From Methylophaga sp. OBS1 (GTDB lineage Bacteria; Pseudomonadota; Gammaproteobacteria; Nitrosococcales; Methylophagaceae), in assembly GCF_026319365.1 (NCBI RefSeq), contig NZ_JAPDMS010000006.1:142948-206947 (forward strand): a stretch of DNA of 64,000 nt, given 5' to 3'. The notes below the pieces were generated by a model. That model searched no databases and was not told the DNA's origin. It saw only the letters and a program-made list of their open reading frames with translations. Numbering within the stretch: the first letter of the stretch is position 1; the number at the start of each line of letters is the position of its first letter. The translations under genes and the position numbers were made by a program. Positions 1 to 9,432 of the stretch are shown here, piece after piece.

Positions 1-1368
1 CGACTGGATAGCGATCTGACCAGCGATGTGCTGGTGGAGGGTCGCCTGACCCGCATGGTCGGCCTGACGCTGGAAGCTGTCGGCTTTCAGGCGCCGGTCG
101 GCAGTCGCTGCGAAGTGCTTGGCAGTGGTCAGAAACCGATTGAAGCCGAAGTGGTCGGCTTTGCCGGCGAAACCCTCTATTTGATGCCGACAGGAGATAT
201 GCGTGGCCTGGTTCCCAATGCCAGAGTCCGTCCCATTCGAAGTGACTCCCAGGTTCCCGTGGGTGATGAGATGCTCGGTCGAGTTGTTGATGGCGCGGGC
301 AAACCGCTGGATGGCAAAGGGCCGCTCAAAGTCCGCAATAAAATGCCGTTACACGGTGAAGCGGTCAATCCTCTGGCACGCTCGCCGGTGCGTCAACATC
401 TTGATGTCGGGGTTCAGAGTATCAATGCATTGCTCAGTGTCGGACGCGGTCAGCGTATGGGGCTGTTTGCAGGCAGTGGTGTCGGTAAGAGTGTCCTGCT
501 GGGCATGATGACCCGTTTCACGGAAGCGGATGTGATTGTTGTCGGGCTTATCGGTGAGCGCGGCCGCGAGGTAAAGGAATTTATCGAGGATATTCTCGGT
601 GAAGAAGGGCTGTCCCGTTCGGTCGTGGTCGCCTCACCCGCTGATCATTCCCCCCTGATGCGATTGCATGGGGCGATGCTGGCGACTTCGATTGCCGAGT
701 ATTTCCGCGATCAGGGCAAACAGGTCCTGCTGTTGATGGATTCCCTGACCCGTTTTGCTCAGGCTCAGCGTGAAATTGCCCTTGCTATTGGTGAGCCTCC
801 GGCGACCAAGGGCTATCCGCCTTCCGTGTTTTCATTGTTGCCACAGCTGGTGGAGCGGGCTGGTAATGGTCCCGTCGGTGGCGGGGCCATTACCGCGATT
901 TATACCGTCCTCACCGAAGGCGATGACCAGCAGGATCCGGTTGCTGATGCCGCCCGAGCCATACTTGACGGTCATATTGTATTGTCTCGTCAGCTGGCGG
1001 AATCCGGACAGTATCCGGCGGTTGATGTGGAGGCTTCTATTAGCCGTGTCATGCCACAGATAGTCGATGCTGAGCACCTGCAGCGGGCACAACAGTTCAA
1101 GCAGATTTATTCGACTTACCGCCAGAATCAGGATCTCATCAGTGTTGGCGCTTATAGTCGTGGCAGCGATCCGCTGATTGATGAAGCCATTGCCTTGTAT
1201 CCTGCATTGGTTCAGTTGTTGCGACAAGGGATGGATCAAGCGGTAAACTGGCAGCAGAGTGTACAGCGTTTGCAGCAGGTGACGGATATGCGTAAACAGT
1301 TGCAGAACCAGCCCCATCAGGGACAGAATCAAGCGCCGGCCGTGATAGAGGGCAACCGGCGGTTTTAA
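1..1368 (+). CDS. fliI: Flagellum-specific ATP synthase FliI (5' partial)
   Basis: FliI is the cytoplasmic hexameric ATPase that powers type III export of flagellar rod, hook and filament proteins. The reading frame is open from base 1, so the first residues lie outside the window; the family is about 440-460 residues and roughly 455 are visible. The Walker A motif AGSGVGKS lies near base 470, Walker B ([12 protein letters not shown]) near 725, and the catalytic-subunit segment [14 protein letters not shown] follows. The N-terminal [15 protein letters not shown] is characteristic of FliI rather than of the F1 beta subunit. fliJ follows 39 bp downstream, as in other flagellar operons. GTG at 28 is an internal codon, not the start. 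Confidence 0.96.
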   Translation, partial: RLDSDLTSDVLVEGRLTRMVGLTLEAVGFQAPVGSRCEVLGSGQKPIEAEVVGFAGETLYLMPTGDMRGLVPNARVRPIRSDSQVPVGDEMLGRVVDGAGKPLDGKGPLKVRNKMPLHGEAVNPLARSPVRQHLDVGVQSINALLSVGRGQRMGLFAGSGVGKSVLLGMMTRFTEADVIVVGLIGERGREVKEFIEDILGEEGLSRSVVVASPADHSPLMRLHGAMLATSIAEYFRDQGKQVLLLMDSLTRFAQAQREIALAIGEPPATKGYPPSVFSLLPQLVERAGNGPVGGGAITAIYTVLTEGDDQQDPVADAARAILDGHIVLSRQLAESGQYPAVDVEASISRVMPQIVDAEHLQRAQQFKQIYSTYRQNQDLISVGAYSRGSDPLIDEAIALYPALVQLLRQGMDQAVNWQQSVQRLQQVTDMRKQLQNQPHQGQNQAPAVIEGNRRF

Positions 1369-1407
1369 AGTGAGCAACAATCAGGCTAACGACGAATTGA
1401 GCGGATT

Positions 1408-1857
1408 ATGAGTCGAACACGGAAACTGAATCCGGTGATTGATATGGCGCGTAAGGCCACCGAGTCGGAACTGATTAAACTGGGTGAGCAAAATGCCTTA
1501 CTGCAACGTGAGCAGAATCAGCTGGATGAACTGATCCAATACCGAGATGAATATCTGTCCCGCTTCCGGCAGGGCGATCCGATGCAAATGTCCGCAAAAA
1601 AAGCACTGGACCTGCGTGGCTTTCTGGCACAACTGGACCAGGCGATTCAGGCTCAGGAACATCAGGTCAATCAGAGCCTGCAGGTGGTAAACCGTCAGCA
1701 ACAGAACTGGGTGCAGGCCCGCAATAAAGAACGGGCGCTTGATACCCTCATGGCCCGTTACCGTGCTGATGAAGAACGCATAGAGCAAAAACGCGAGCAG
1801 CGCGAAAATGATGAACACACCAACGCTATGTGGTTACGAGCGCGTCGTCATGATTAG
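1408..1857 (+). CDS. fliJ: Flagellar export chaperone FliJ
   Basis: This 149-residue, charged, almost wholly helical protein has the length and coiled-coil character of FliJ, the central stalk-like subunit that inserts into the FliI hexamer and escorts export chaperones. Identification rests on position directly after fliI, size and composition (many Q, E, R; no glycine-rich or membrane segment), since FliJ sequences diverge quickly. The start ATG is preceded by a weak purine stretch. In most relatives fliK follows; here a chemotaxis block of about 10 kb separates fliJ from fliK. Confidence 0.9.
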   Translation: MSRTRKLNPVIDMARKATESELIKLGEQNALLQREQNQLDELIQYRDEYLSRFRQGDPMQMSAKKALDLRGFLAQLDQAIQAQEHQVNQSLQVVNRQQQNWVQARNKERALDTLMARYRADEERIEQKREQRENDEHTNAMWLRARRHD

Positions 1858-1898
1858 AGACCGTTAACCGTTATCTCGCCTCTGGATCAAAAGTCATG

Positions 1899-1925
1899 TC
1901 ATCTTTTCCTGTTGATAGCCGATAA
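1899..1925 (+). promoter_or_regulatory. Possible sigma-28 (FliA) promoter
   Basis: The 299 bp between fliJ and the STAS gene contain GCCGATAA at 1918-1925, an exact match to the sigma-28 minus-10 box. The expected minus-35 position (1899-1906, TCATCTTT) matches TAAAGTTT at only 5 of 8 bases. It would start the chemotaxis operon under late flagellar control. The rest of this gap shows no open frame or strong hairpin. Confidence 0.35.
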
Positions 1926-2156
1926 CTAAATAACGGCAGGCTTGTGCGGGAGTGCTGGGCCGGGGGGCTGATGTCGACATCTAATGACAGCGATGCTGAA
2001 CGCCAGAGCGGAGACAGAATAAAGACGCTTTCTTGTGGCTTGCGGCCTGAAACGGCACTTTGTTATTTGCAAGCGCGGTTTTGATACCCACCGGCATTAG
2101 CAAGCGCATTCACACATCTCGCATTGATTCTTTACTCAAAGGCATAGGAGCCAGAC

Positions 2157-2444
2157 TTGAACGGCATTAGAGAAATTGACTGTGGTGAACAACTGACCAT
2201 TGCTCAGTGCGCAGAGGTTTATCAACAACTGCTTGCTGCGATGGCTGATGGGCAGGCCGTTAATATCGATGTCAGTCAGCTGCAACGTATCGATACAGCG
2301 GCTTTACAGCTTTTTTTCAGTTTCCAGCGCGATGCCCGGGCACAAGGACTGGTGACGATCTGGTCAGAACCCAGTAAGGTTTTTTGTGATGCAGTCGATA
2401 TATTAGGCATGGACACTTTTTATCGGCAAAATCTTGAGTCCTGA
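2157..2444 (+). CDS. STAS-domain protein (anti-sigma antagonist-like), chemotaxis-associated
   Basis: A 95-residue single STAS domain of the SpoIIAA/MlaB type. The segment around residues 37-50 (NIDVSQLQRIDTAALQ) is the conserved turn; Thr47 after Asp46 sits where SpoIIAA-type proteins carry their phosphorylatable Ser. The start is TTG, chosen because AGGAG lies at 2146-2150 with six bases of spacing and no better start is near. It is the first gene of the che block, 29 bp before cheY. STAS proteins accompany several chemosensory clusters, but their role there is unclear. No partner kinase of the RsbW type is encoded nearby. Confidence 0.85.
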   Translation: MNGIREIDCGEQLTIAQCAEVYQQLLAAMADGQAVNIDVSQLQRIDTAALQLFFSFQRDARAQGLVTIWSEPSKVFCDAVDILGMDTFYRQNLES

Positions 2445-2473
2445 ATTAAGTGATGAGATGGAGTGATGTTGTT

Positions 2474-2836
2474 ATGGCGGACATTTTGGCAGTAGATGAC
2501 TCTGCTTCTATGCGACAAATGGTGGCATTCACCTTAAAGGGGGCCGGTCACAGGGTCACTGATGCTGAAGATGGTAAACATGCCCTTGAAATTGCCCGCC
2601 AGAAAAAGTTCGATCTGATACTTACTGATGTCAATATGCCGGTGATGGATGGACTCAGCCTGACCCGGGAACTACGTCAATTACCCGATTACCGTTTCAC
2701 ACCCATTCTGGTCCTTACCACTGAGGCGGGCCCGGAAAAAAAGCAGGAAGGCCGCGCTGCGGGTGCCACAGGGTGGCTGGTCAAACCGTTTAACCCGGAT
2801 CAACTGCTCGCTACAGTAAAAAAAGTACTGGGCTGA
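2474..2836 (+). CDS. cheY: Chemotaxis response regulator CheY
   Basis: A 120-residue stand-alone receiver domain. The acidic pair is Asp8/Asp9, the phosphorylation site Asp52 (LILTDVNMPVMDG), the switch Thr82/Thr83 and the conserved Lys104 (LVKPFNP). Trp101 occupies the position of E. coli CheY Tyr106, which may alter motor binding or mark a sink-type CheY. An upstream in-frame GTG at 2450 exists, but ATG 2474 gives the usual CheY N-terminus (MADILAVDDS) and is preceded by GGAG. The gene sits between the STAS gene and cheA, so CheA is the expected phosphodonor. Confidence 0.93.
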   Translation: MADILAVDDSASMRQMVAFTLKGAGHRVTDAEDGKHALEIARQKKFDLILTDVNMPVMDGLSLTRELRQLPDYRFTPILVLTTEAGPEKKQEGRAAGATGWLVKPFNPDQLLATVKKVLG

Positions 2837-2864
2837 GTTTCAGGCTGTTGAGTCAGAGTCGGAC

Positions 2865-4892
2865 ATGAGCATAGATGTCTCCCAGTTTCATCAGGTGTTC
2901 TTTGAAGAGAGTGCCGAGGGCCTTGATGCCATGGAAATGGGGCTGCTGGGTATGCAGCAGGGCTCAGACGATGTTGAAATCATCAACACTATTTTTCGGG
3001 CAGCCCATTCCATCAAAGGTGGCGCGGGGTCTTTCGGCTTCGGTCAGGTCGCTGAATTCACGCATGGACTGGAAACGCTGCTGGATCAGATGCGCAACGG
3101 TGAGCGCGAGGTAAGCCAACATGCGCTGGACACACTATTGCAGGCAGTTGATGTGTTGAGAGGGATGCTGGCTGCTGCGCAACAGGGTGAAGACAATGAT
3201 CAGGCTCTGGCAGAAGACGTCCGCCTGGAGATTGAGGCCTTATTGCACGCGGCTTTACCTGCTGCTGACACTCCGGGCTTGATTGATGAGCCAAAATCGA
3301 GACTGATGACGGGCTGGTCTATTTATTTCAAACCGCACCGTCACCTGCTGCAGACTGGCAATGACCCCGTGCTTATGTTGCGGGAATTGGCCGAATTAGG
3401 TGAGCTATCAGTTGAAATCGATACTGACAGCTTACCCGGATTTTGTGATCTCGAACCGGAAGATTGCTACCTGGCATGGCACATTGAGATACACGGCGAT
3501 GCCACCCTGGTGCAACTCAAAGAGATTTTTGAGTGGGTCGAGGGTGATTGCGAGCTTGAGATTACGCCGCTTTCCAATGCCACCGTCGCCGACGGGCATC
3601 CTCTTTCTGTTGAAGAGGCTGAAACCACATCAACCATGGCCTTGCCTGTCGCTGACACAGTGGTTAAAAAAGACCGCGCCGACAGTGCTGTTTCCTCGAT
3701 CAGGGTCGGGACAGAGAAACTTGATTCACTGATTAATCTTGTCGGCGAACTGGTCATCACCCAGTCAATGTTGAGCCAGTTGGGAGAGAACTTCGAAATC
3801 AGCCGTTTGCCGCAACTGATTGACGGGCTCGAACAACTGGAGCGAAACACACGTGAACTGCAGGAGGGCATTATGCGCATCCGCATGTTGCCCATCAGTT
3901 TTGCCTTCAATCGCTTACCCAGACTGGTCTATGACCTCAGCGCGAAGATGGGTAAACAGGTTGAACTGTTAATCAGCGGTGAGCAGACCGAACTGGATAA
4001 AACCGTCATGGAAAAAATCGGCGACCCACTGGTGCATCTGGTGCGTAATGCCCTGGACCATGGACTGGAAACGCCGGCACAACGCCGTGCTGCCGGTAAG
4101 TCGGAAACCGGTCTGTTGCATCTGAATGCCTATCATCAGGGCGGCACGATTGTGATCGAAATCAGTGACGACGGCGCTGGCCTTGATCAAGAAAAAATCC
4201 GCAGCAAAGCGATTGAACGCGGTTTGATTAGTAGCGAAGAAAGCCTCAGTCCGGAGCAAGTCCACGAACTGATTTTTATGCCCGGCTTCTCCACTGCTGA
4301 AGAGGTCAGTGATGTCTCCGGCCGTGGTGTGGGTATGGATGTGGTCCGCAAAAACATCCATAGCCTGGGTGGCAGTGTTGATGTCAGTTCTGGCGTTGGC
4401 GTCGGTTCAAGCTTCATCATCCGGTTACCGCTGACGCTGGCAATTATGGATGGTCAGATTATCCAGGTCGGAGACCAGCGCTACATCATTCCGTTGGTTT
4501 CTATTATCGAAACAGTGGAAATCATGCCGGGGACGTTGAAACAGGTGGCAGGGAAAGGGGAGATTTATAGTCTGCGTGATGAGTATGTGCCGGTACTCCG
4601 GCTTTATCAACTGTTTAATCTGACCACCATCAGCAACAGTCTGGAGAACGCGCTGCTGGTTGTGGTGGAGTTTGAAGATCAGCGGATCGGTCTGCTGGTG
4701 GATGCGTTGCTGGCACAACAGCAGGTCGTGATCAGAAGCCTGGAAAAAAACTATCGCAAAGTGACCGGTATTGCGGGAGCGACTATCCTGGGCGATGGTG
4801 ACGTAGCCCTGATACTTGATATCTCCGGCCTGTTGACGCTTTATCGTGACCCCTCTCAACGTGACGTTAACAAAACTTTCCGGGCGGCCTAG
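2865..4892 (+). CDS. cheA: Chemotaxis histidine kinase CheA
   Basis: CheA autophosphorylates and passes phosphate to CheY and CheB in the receptor array. The 675 residues show the P1 Hpt domain with His48 (RAAHSIKGGAGSFGF), a P2-like CheY/CheB docking domain at about 145-235 (GWSIYFKPHRHLL), the P3 dimerisation helices from about 275 (IRVGTEKLDSLINLVGEL), the P4 kinase domain with N box (HLVRNALDHGLE), G1 (DDGAGL) and G2 (GRGVGMDVV), and a CheW-like P5 domain to the end. All catalytic motifs are intact. It lies 28 bp after cheY and 8 bp before cheW. Confidence 0.97.
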   Translation: MSIDVSQFHQVFFEESAEGLDAMEMGLLGMQQGSDDVEIINTIFRAAHSIKGGAGSFGFGQVAEFTHGLETLLDQMRNGEREVSQHALDTLLQAVDVLRGMLAAAQQGEDNDQALAEDVRLEIEALLHAALPAADTPGLIDEPKSRLMTGWSIYFKPHRHLLQTGNDPVLMLRELAELGELSVEIDTDSLPGFCDLEPEDCYLAWHIEIHGDATLVQLKEIFEWVEGDCELEITPLSNATVADGHPLSVEEAETTSTMALPVADTVVKKDRADSAVSSIRVGTEKLDSLINLVGELVITQSMLSQLGENFEISRLPQLIDGLEQLERNTRELQEGIMRIRMLPISFAFNRLPRLVYDLSAKMGKQVELLISGEQTELDKTVMEKIGDPLVHLVRNALDHGLETPAQRRAAGKSETGLLHLNAYHQGGTIVIEISDDGAGLDQEKIRSKAIERGLISSEESLSPEQVHELIFMPGFSTAEEVSDVSGRGVGMDVVRKNIHSLGGSVDVSSGVGVGSSFIIRLPLTLAIMDGQIIQVGDQRYIIPLVSIIETVEIMPGTLKQVAGKGEIYSLRDEYVPVLRLYQLFNLTTISNSLENALLVVVEFEDQRIGLLVDALLAQQQVVIRSLEKNYRKVTGIAGATILGDGDVALILDISGLLTLYRDPSQRDVNKTFRAA

Positions 4893-4900
4893 GGATTAGC

Positions 4901-5407
4901 ATGATTGAGTTCAGCCAAAACAATGAAATGCTGGATAGATTTGATGTCATCGGCAGTGTCGAGCCCGGAATACCGCAATATATGACGTTCGAGCTGAATC
5001 AGGAACACTATGGTGTTGATATTCTCCGGGTGCAGGAGATAAAAGGCTGGACCCGGGTCACCCCCATTCCCAATACACCGACTCACTTGTGCGGTGTATT
5101 GAATCTGCGTGGTGCCATTGTGCCGATTGTTGATCTCAGGCTTTTGTTTGATATGCCCTTTGAACCCTACACCAAGACCACTGTGGTGATTGTCCTTAAT
5201 GTCCAGGGGTACACCCGGCGTACAGTGGGTATTGTCGTTGATGCCGTCTCTGATGCGCATAACGTGAAACAGGAAGACATTAAGTCGGCACCGGATTTCG
5301 GTGAACAGCTCAACACCGGTTTTATCTCCGGGATGACGCACATAGGTGACAATATGGTGACGCTACTGGATATCGATACATTACTCAGCAGTGAACAGAT
5401 TGGCTGA
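4901..5407 (+). CDS. cheW: Chemotaxis coupling protein CheW
   Basis: CheW bridges receptors to CheA. The 168-residue protein is a single CheW domain (YMTFELNQEHYGVDILRVQEI; GVLNLRGAIVPIVDLRLLF; VGIVVDAVSDAHNVKQEDIK). About 25 residues precede the domain, slightly longer than in E. coli. TAGGGA lies before the ATG. It is followed two bases later by the ParA-type gene, so the two are translationally close. It has no ParP-like extension. Confidence 0.96.
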   Translation: MIEFSQNNEMLDRFDVIGSVEPGIPQYMTFELNQEHYGVDILRVQEIKGWTRVTPIPNTPTHLCGVLNLRGAIVPIVDLRLLFDMPFEPYTKTTVVIVLNVQGYTRRTVGIVVDAVSDAHNVKQEDIKSAPDFGEQLNTGFISGMTHIGDNMVTLLDIDTLLSSEQIG

Positions 5408-5409
5408 CG

Positions 5410-6186
5410 ATGACACAAAACGCAGCACGCATTATTGCCATCATGAACCAGAAAGGCGGGGTCGGTAAGACCACCACCACCGTAAACCTTGGGCATGCGC
5501 TGGCACAGGCGGGTCAGAGAGTGGCATTGATGGATCTGGATCCACAGGGCCAGGTCGCTACCAGTCTTGGCTTTGATAATCACTCACCAGGGCTCGACAG
5601 CGTTTTGCTGGATGGCGTTGCGATAGACGATATTAAGATGAGTGCTCGTGACAATTTGGATCTGATTGTGGCCGGTAACCGTTTGAATGAATTTGAACAT
5701 ACCAGTGAAGGGGGCATCCAGCGTGGTCACCGGCTGCGTGAGGCGCTACAGCAATCCTCACTGAATCAATACGATTATGTGCTGATTGATTGTCCACCCT
5801 CTTCCGGTTTGCTTGGCGTCAATGCCATGTTTGCTGCCGCCGAGTTATTGATACCGGTCTCCGGTGATTACCTGTCACTGCAGGGCCTGTCGCGGATGAT
5901 TCAGATTCTTAAACGGGCAGAGGAACTGGCTGGCCACAGAATCAGACTATGGTTGGTTTCCACCCGCATGCAAATGCGACGCAGGTTAACCGAAGAGGTG
6001 CGAAACCGCATTCTGAAATATTTCCCGGGCAGAGTGCTATTCACCCCGGTAAGAGAGAATGTGTCACTGGCGGAGTGCCCAAGCTTTGGCAAAACCATTT
6101 TTGATTATCGAAAAAACAGTCCGGGGGCGGAAGATTATCAGTCTCTGGCCCAGGACCTGATGCGCGGGAGAACAGCCGATGGCTGA
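5410..6186 (+). CDS. ParA-family ATPase of the chemotaxis cluster
   Basis: A 258-residue ParA/Soj-type ATPase with the deviant Walker A box KGGVGKTT (signature Lys15, catalytic Lys20), switch [13 protein letters not shown] and Walker B ([10 protein letters not shown]). There is no ParB gene or parS-like repeat next to it. It lies between cheW and a soluble receptor gene and overlaps the latter by 8 bp. Chemotaxis-linked ParA proteins are known: ParC in Vibrio, which positions polar arrays, and PpfA in Rhodobacter, which segregates cytoplasmic clusters through the N-terminus of receptor TlpT. I infer that this protein positions the soluble receptor array on the nucleoid or pole. A plasmid-partition role is unlikely from context. 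Confidence 0.88.
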   Translation: MTQNAARIIAIMNQKGGVGKTTTTVNLGHALAQAGQRVALMDLDPQGQVATSLGFDNHSPGLDSVLLDGVAIDDIKMSARDNLDLIVAGNRLNEFEHTSEGGIQRGHRLREALQQSSLNQYDYVLIDCPPSSGLLGVNAMFAAAELLIPVSGDYLSLQGLSRMIQILKRAEELAGHRIRLWLVSTRMQMRRRLTEEVRNRILKYFPGRVLFTPVRENVSLAECPSFGKTIFDYRKNSPGAEDYQSLAQDLMRGRTADG

Positions 6187-8563
6187 TAATAAAAAAGCGA
6201 TAGGTAATGACCCCCTGGCCTGGCTGACACAGGATGATTCCGATGTTGATCAGGTTGTTGCAGCTAAGCGGGTTGACGACATTCCCGACAAATCATTTCG
6301 GCCAAGTCGTGATAATGCGCCAAAAACGGACACGGAGATTGTAGAGGAGAGCTTTGCACAACTGGCAAAAAAGGGTGAACAGATTGTCAACGACTTTTAC
6401 CTGCATCTGTTTTCACATCACCCGGAGCTAAAGCCGCTGTTTGACGGCATTTCCACTGCGGGCCAGCAGAAAAAGCTGTTAGCGGCATTGATGTTACTGG
6501 TCAATAATCTGCGTAACCCTGAAATTTTGCAGGATTACCTCAAGGAACTGGGTCACCGCCACCAGAGTTATGGCGTCAGCGCCGAAGATTACGAAAAAGT
6601 TAAAGACAGTCTGTTAACCGTGATGTCCAGAGAAGCAGGTGAGGCCTGGAATGAGTCGGTGGCATCCGCCTGGCATAAAACATTGGACTCGGTTGTTCAA
6701 CAGATGCTGAGTAGCTATAACGCTCACAAGGAATCAGATATGGCGGTCTCATCGCTAAAACCGAAAGATAGCTTTACCCGTTTCATGACAAAGGCACTGG
6801 ATGGTGCCGTCACGGCCATTATGATGGTAGACAGGGACTTCAATATTACCTATGCCAATCAATCGACCTTGAACATGCTGGCTGAGCATGAGGAGACGCT
6901 GAAAACCTGCTTTCCCGGCTTTAGTGTCAAAAATCTGGTGGGATCGAATATCGATATCTTCCATAAACATCCTGAACACCAGCGCCAGTTATTGAGCAAT
7001 CCTGAGAACCTGCCCTATTCCGCTGATATTCAGGTTGGCCCGCTGGCATTCAACCTGAATGTGACTGCATTGTTTGATGACAGTGATAGCTATGTTGGCA
7101 ATATGCTGGAATGGCATAACGTGACAGAGGAAAAACTGCACAGCAGGGATATGGATGGTCAGCTGGAAGCCATCAATAAATCCATGGGTGTGATTAGTTT
7201 CTCTATGGATGGCGTTATTACCGATATCAACGATAATTTCCTGGACATCGTGGGCTACAGCCGTGACGAAGTCATTGGTAAACACCACCGGATGTTTGCT
7301 GATACGACCCTGGCGGCGAGTGCATCCTATGCCGAATTCTGGGCCAAGCTGAACCGGGGAGAGTTTGATAGCGGTGAGTACAGACGGATTGCAAAGGATG
7401 GCAAAGAGATTTGGCTTCAGGCCAGTTATAACCCGGTTCTTGATTTAAACGGCAAGCCCTACAAGGTAGTGAAGTACGCTACTGATATCACCCGGCAGAA
7501 ACAACTGCAAATGAACGTGGAGTCAGTATTGCAATCCACAGCGGTAGTGATGAATGCCATGGCGGAAGGCGATCTGACCAAACTGATGCAAGGCGACTAT
7601 GAGGGCGACTTCGCCCAGTTACAGCAGGCCATCAACGGTACTGTGAGCAAGATGGCTTCAGTGGTTCAGGATATCACCGAGGCGGCGATGAATATTTCCG
7701 CTGCGGCCAGCGAAATTTCTCAGGGCAATGTGGATCTGAGTCAGCGCACGGAAGAGCAAGCATCATCGTTGGAAGAGACGGCCTCCAGCATGGAAGAGTT
7801 GACCAGTACGGTAAGACAGAATTCGGACAATGCCCGTCAGGCGAATCAGCTGGCAATGGATGCGCGCGAGAAGGCTGAGAAAGGTGGTGAGGTTATTCAA
7901 AGCGCGATTCAGGCGATGGCAGCCATCAATACTTCCAGTAAAAAAGTCGCTGATATCATTGGTGTGATTGATGAAATTGCCTTCCAGACCAATCTTCTGG
8001 CATTGAACGCTGCCGTAGAGGCCGCGCGTGCCGGTGAGCAGGGACGCGGCTTTGCTGTAGTGGCTTCCGAAGTGCGCAACCTGGCGCAGCGTTCAGCTTC
8101 TGCAGCCAAGGAAATTAAGGCCTTAATCAATGACAGCGGCGAGAGAGTGAGAGAAGGTACCGCGCTCGTCGATGAGTCAGGTAAAACCCTGGAAGAGATT
8201 GTTGATGGAGCCAAGAGAGTAGGCGATATCATTTCCGAAATTGCAGCTGCAGGACTGGAACAGGCTTCCGGTATTGAACAGGTTAACAAAGCCGTTTCCC
8301 AGATGGATGAAATGACCCAGCAGAATGCGGCCCTGGTTGAACAGGCTGCCGCTGCCAGCGAATCACTGGACGAGCAGGGGCACAATCTGCAACAAATGAT
8401 GGCTTTCTTTGATACCGGTCGGCGCATGATGCAGCCGCCAAATCAAACCGCTTCAGGTGTCAGCCCCTTGCCACAGCAAGAGCGGTCTGCAATACAGAAC
8501 CGCCCTTTATTCAGCCGGCAAGCGGCAACACAGCAGGATGACGATGAATGGGATGAGTTTTAG
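6179..8563 (+). CDS. Soluble globin-PAS-PAS chemoreceptor (MCP) with CheR-tether pentapeptide
   Basis: A 794-residue receptor without any membrane segment. Residues 1-50 are polar and disordered-looking and contain NDPLAWL (10-16). Residues about 51-185 align with flavohaemoglobin/Vitreoscilla-type globins: Tyr74 (B10), Phe88 (CD1), Gln97 (E7) and proximal His128 ([10 protein letters not shown]). PAS1 (about 200-320) has [16 protein letters not shown] and Trp312, the pattern of the Aer2 haem PAS. PAS2 is at about 335-440. The signalling domain is about 490-745 with the tip at about 597-640 ([20 protein letters not shown]). The protein ends in EWDEF, an xWxxF tether of the kind that binds CheR. 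The length of the signalling coil suggests class 36H. Likely ligand: oxygen, NO or redox state; this is inference. cheR follows directly. Confidence 0.93.
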   Translation: MADNKKAIGNDPLAWLTQDDSDVDQVVAAKRVDDIPDKSFRPSRDNAPKTDTEIVEESFAQLAKKGEQIVNDFYLHLFSHHPELKPLFDGISTAGQQKKLLAALMLLVNNLRNPEILQDYLKELGHRHQSYGVSAEDYEKVKDSLLTVMSREAGEAWNESVASAWHKTLDSVVQQMLSSYNAHKESDMAVSSLKPKDSFTRFMTKALDGAVTAIMMVDRDFNITYANQSTLNMLAEHEETLKTCFPGFSVKNLVGSNIDIFHKHPEHQRQLLSNPENLPYSADIQVGPLAFNLNVTALFDDSDSYVGNMLEWHNVTEEKLHSRDMDGQLEAINKSMGVISFSMDGVITDINDNFLDIVGYSRDEVIGKHHRMFADTTLAASASYAEFWAKLNRGEFDSGEYRRIAKDGKEIWLQASYNPVLDLNGKPYKVVKYATDITRQKQLQMNVESVLQSTAVVMNAMAEGDLTKLMQGDYEGDFAQLQQAINGTVSKMASVVQDITEAAMNISAAASEISQGNVDLSQRTEEQASSLEETASSMEELTSTVRQNSDNARQANQLAMDAREKAEKGGEVIQSAIQAMAAINTSSKKVADIIGVIDEIAFQTNLLALNAAVEAARAGEQGRGFAVVASEVRNLAQRSASAAKEIKALINDSGERVREGTALVDESGKTLEEIVDGAKRVGDIISEIAAAGLEQASGIEQVNKAVSQMDEMTQQNAALVEQAAAASESLDEQGHNLQQMMAFFDTGRRMMQPPNQTASGVSPLPQQERSAIQNRPLFSRQAATQQDDDEWDEF

Positions 8564-8598
8564 TTGACTGACCGGTCTCAATGATAGGAGATAGGGTG

Positions 8599-9432
8599 AT
8601 GGGGGTGCTTGGCCGCGAATTCATATTTTCAGACAGGCAGTTCAACCGACTGAGAACTTTCATTGCCAGGCAGACGGGGATCGCACTGACGCAAGCCAAG
8701 AAAGATATGGTCTATGCCCGCCTGTCGAAACACATCCGCTCTCATTACGGTGGTGACTTCAAGGCTTTCTGTGATGTCATTGAGCACGGAGATCAGCAGG
8801 AACAGGAGTTTCTGATAAATGCCATCACCACAAACCTCACCGCTTTTTTCCGTGAAGCCCATCATTTTGATTATTTGCAGCGGCAGCTTATCCCGGCGTT
8901 ACTTCAACGTAATGCAAACAGCAGAAAGTTACGCATATGGTCAGCGGGTTGTTCCACGGGGGAAGAGCCCTACAGCATCGCCATGTGCCTGGCTGGCAGC
9001 CGGCAGCTTGTCGACTGGGATATCAGAATTCTGGCCACCGACCTTGATGCCAATGTCCTGAACCATGCCAGGGCGGGTATCTACACTGTGGATAAATTGA
9101 GCAAGCTACCGCAAAGCGAGTTTCAATGGTTCCAGCGGGGCAGCGGGACTAACCACGGCCTTGTCAGACTCAGGCCAGAGCTTAGAGAAATAGTGACATT
9201 CAAGCGACTGAATCTATTGCATGACTGGCCGATGCAAGGACCGTTTGATCTGATCTTCTGCCGTAATGTTGTCATTTACTTTGATAAGCAAACACAAGCC
9301 CGTTTGTTTGACCGTTTTGCCGACCTGATGGTGGCGGACGGTCATTTATTCATCGGCCACTCTGAGTCCCTCTACAAGGTCAGCGATCGTTTCACCTCTC
9401 TGGGTAACACCATATACAGGCGTAGTCGATGA
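8599..9432 (+). CDS. cheR: Chemoreceptor methyltransferase CheR
   Basis: CheR methylates receptor glutamates with S-adenosylmethionine for adaptation. The protein has the N-terminal helical domain (FNRLRTFIARQTGIAL), the SAM-binding loop WSAGCSTGEEPYS, ILATDLDANVLNHA and FDLIFCRNVVIYFDK. I chose ATG 8599 (277 residues) over ATG 8581 because AGGAG at 8586-8590 is spaced 8 bases from it. The preceding receptor ends in an xWxxF pentapeptide, the known docking signal of tethered CheR. The stop overlaps the cheD start. Confidence 0.95.
   Translation: MGVLGREFIFSDRQFNRLRTFIARQTGIALTQAKKDMVYARLSKHIRSHYGGDFKAFCDVIEHGDQQEQEFLINAITTNLTAFFREAHHFDYLQRQLIPALLQRNANSRKLRIWSAGCSTGEEPYSIAMCLAGSRQLVDWDIRILATDLDANVLNHARAGIYTVDKLSKLPQSEFQWFQRGSGTNHGLVRLRPELREIVTFKRLNLLHDWPMQGPFDLIFCRNVVIYFDKQTQARLFDRFADLMVADGHLFIGHSESLYKVSDRFTSLGNTIYRRSR

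Noticed and set aside
5410..6186. ParA as remnant of a plasmid or chromosome partition locus
   Set aside because: No ParB, parS, rsmG or mnmG nearby; it is tightly packed between cheW and a receptor gene.
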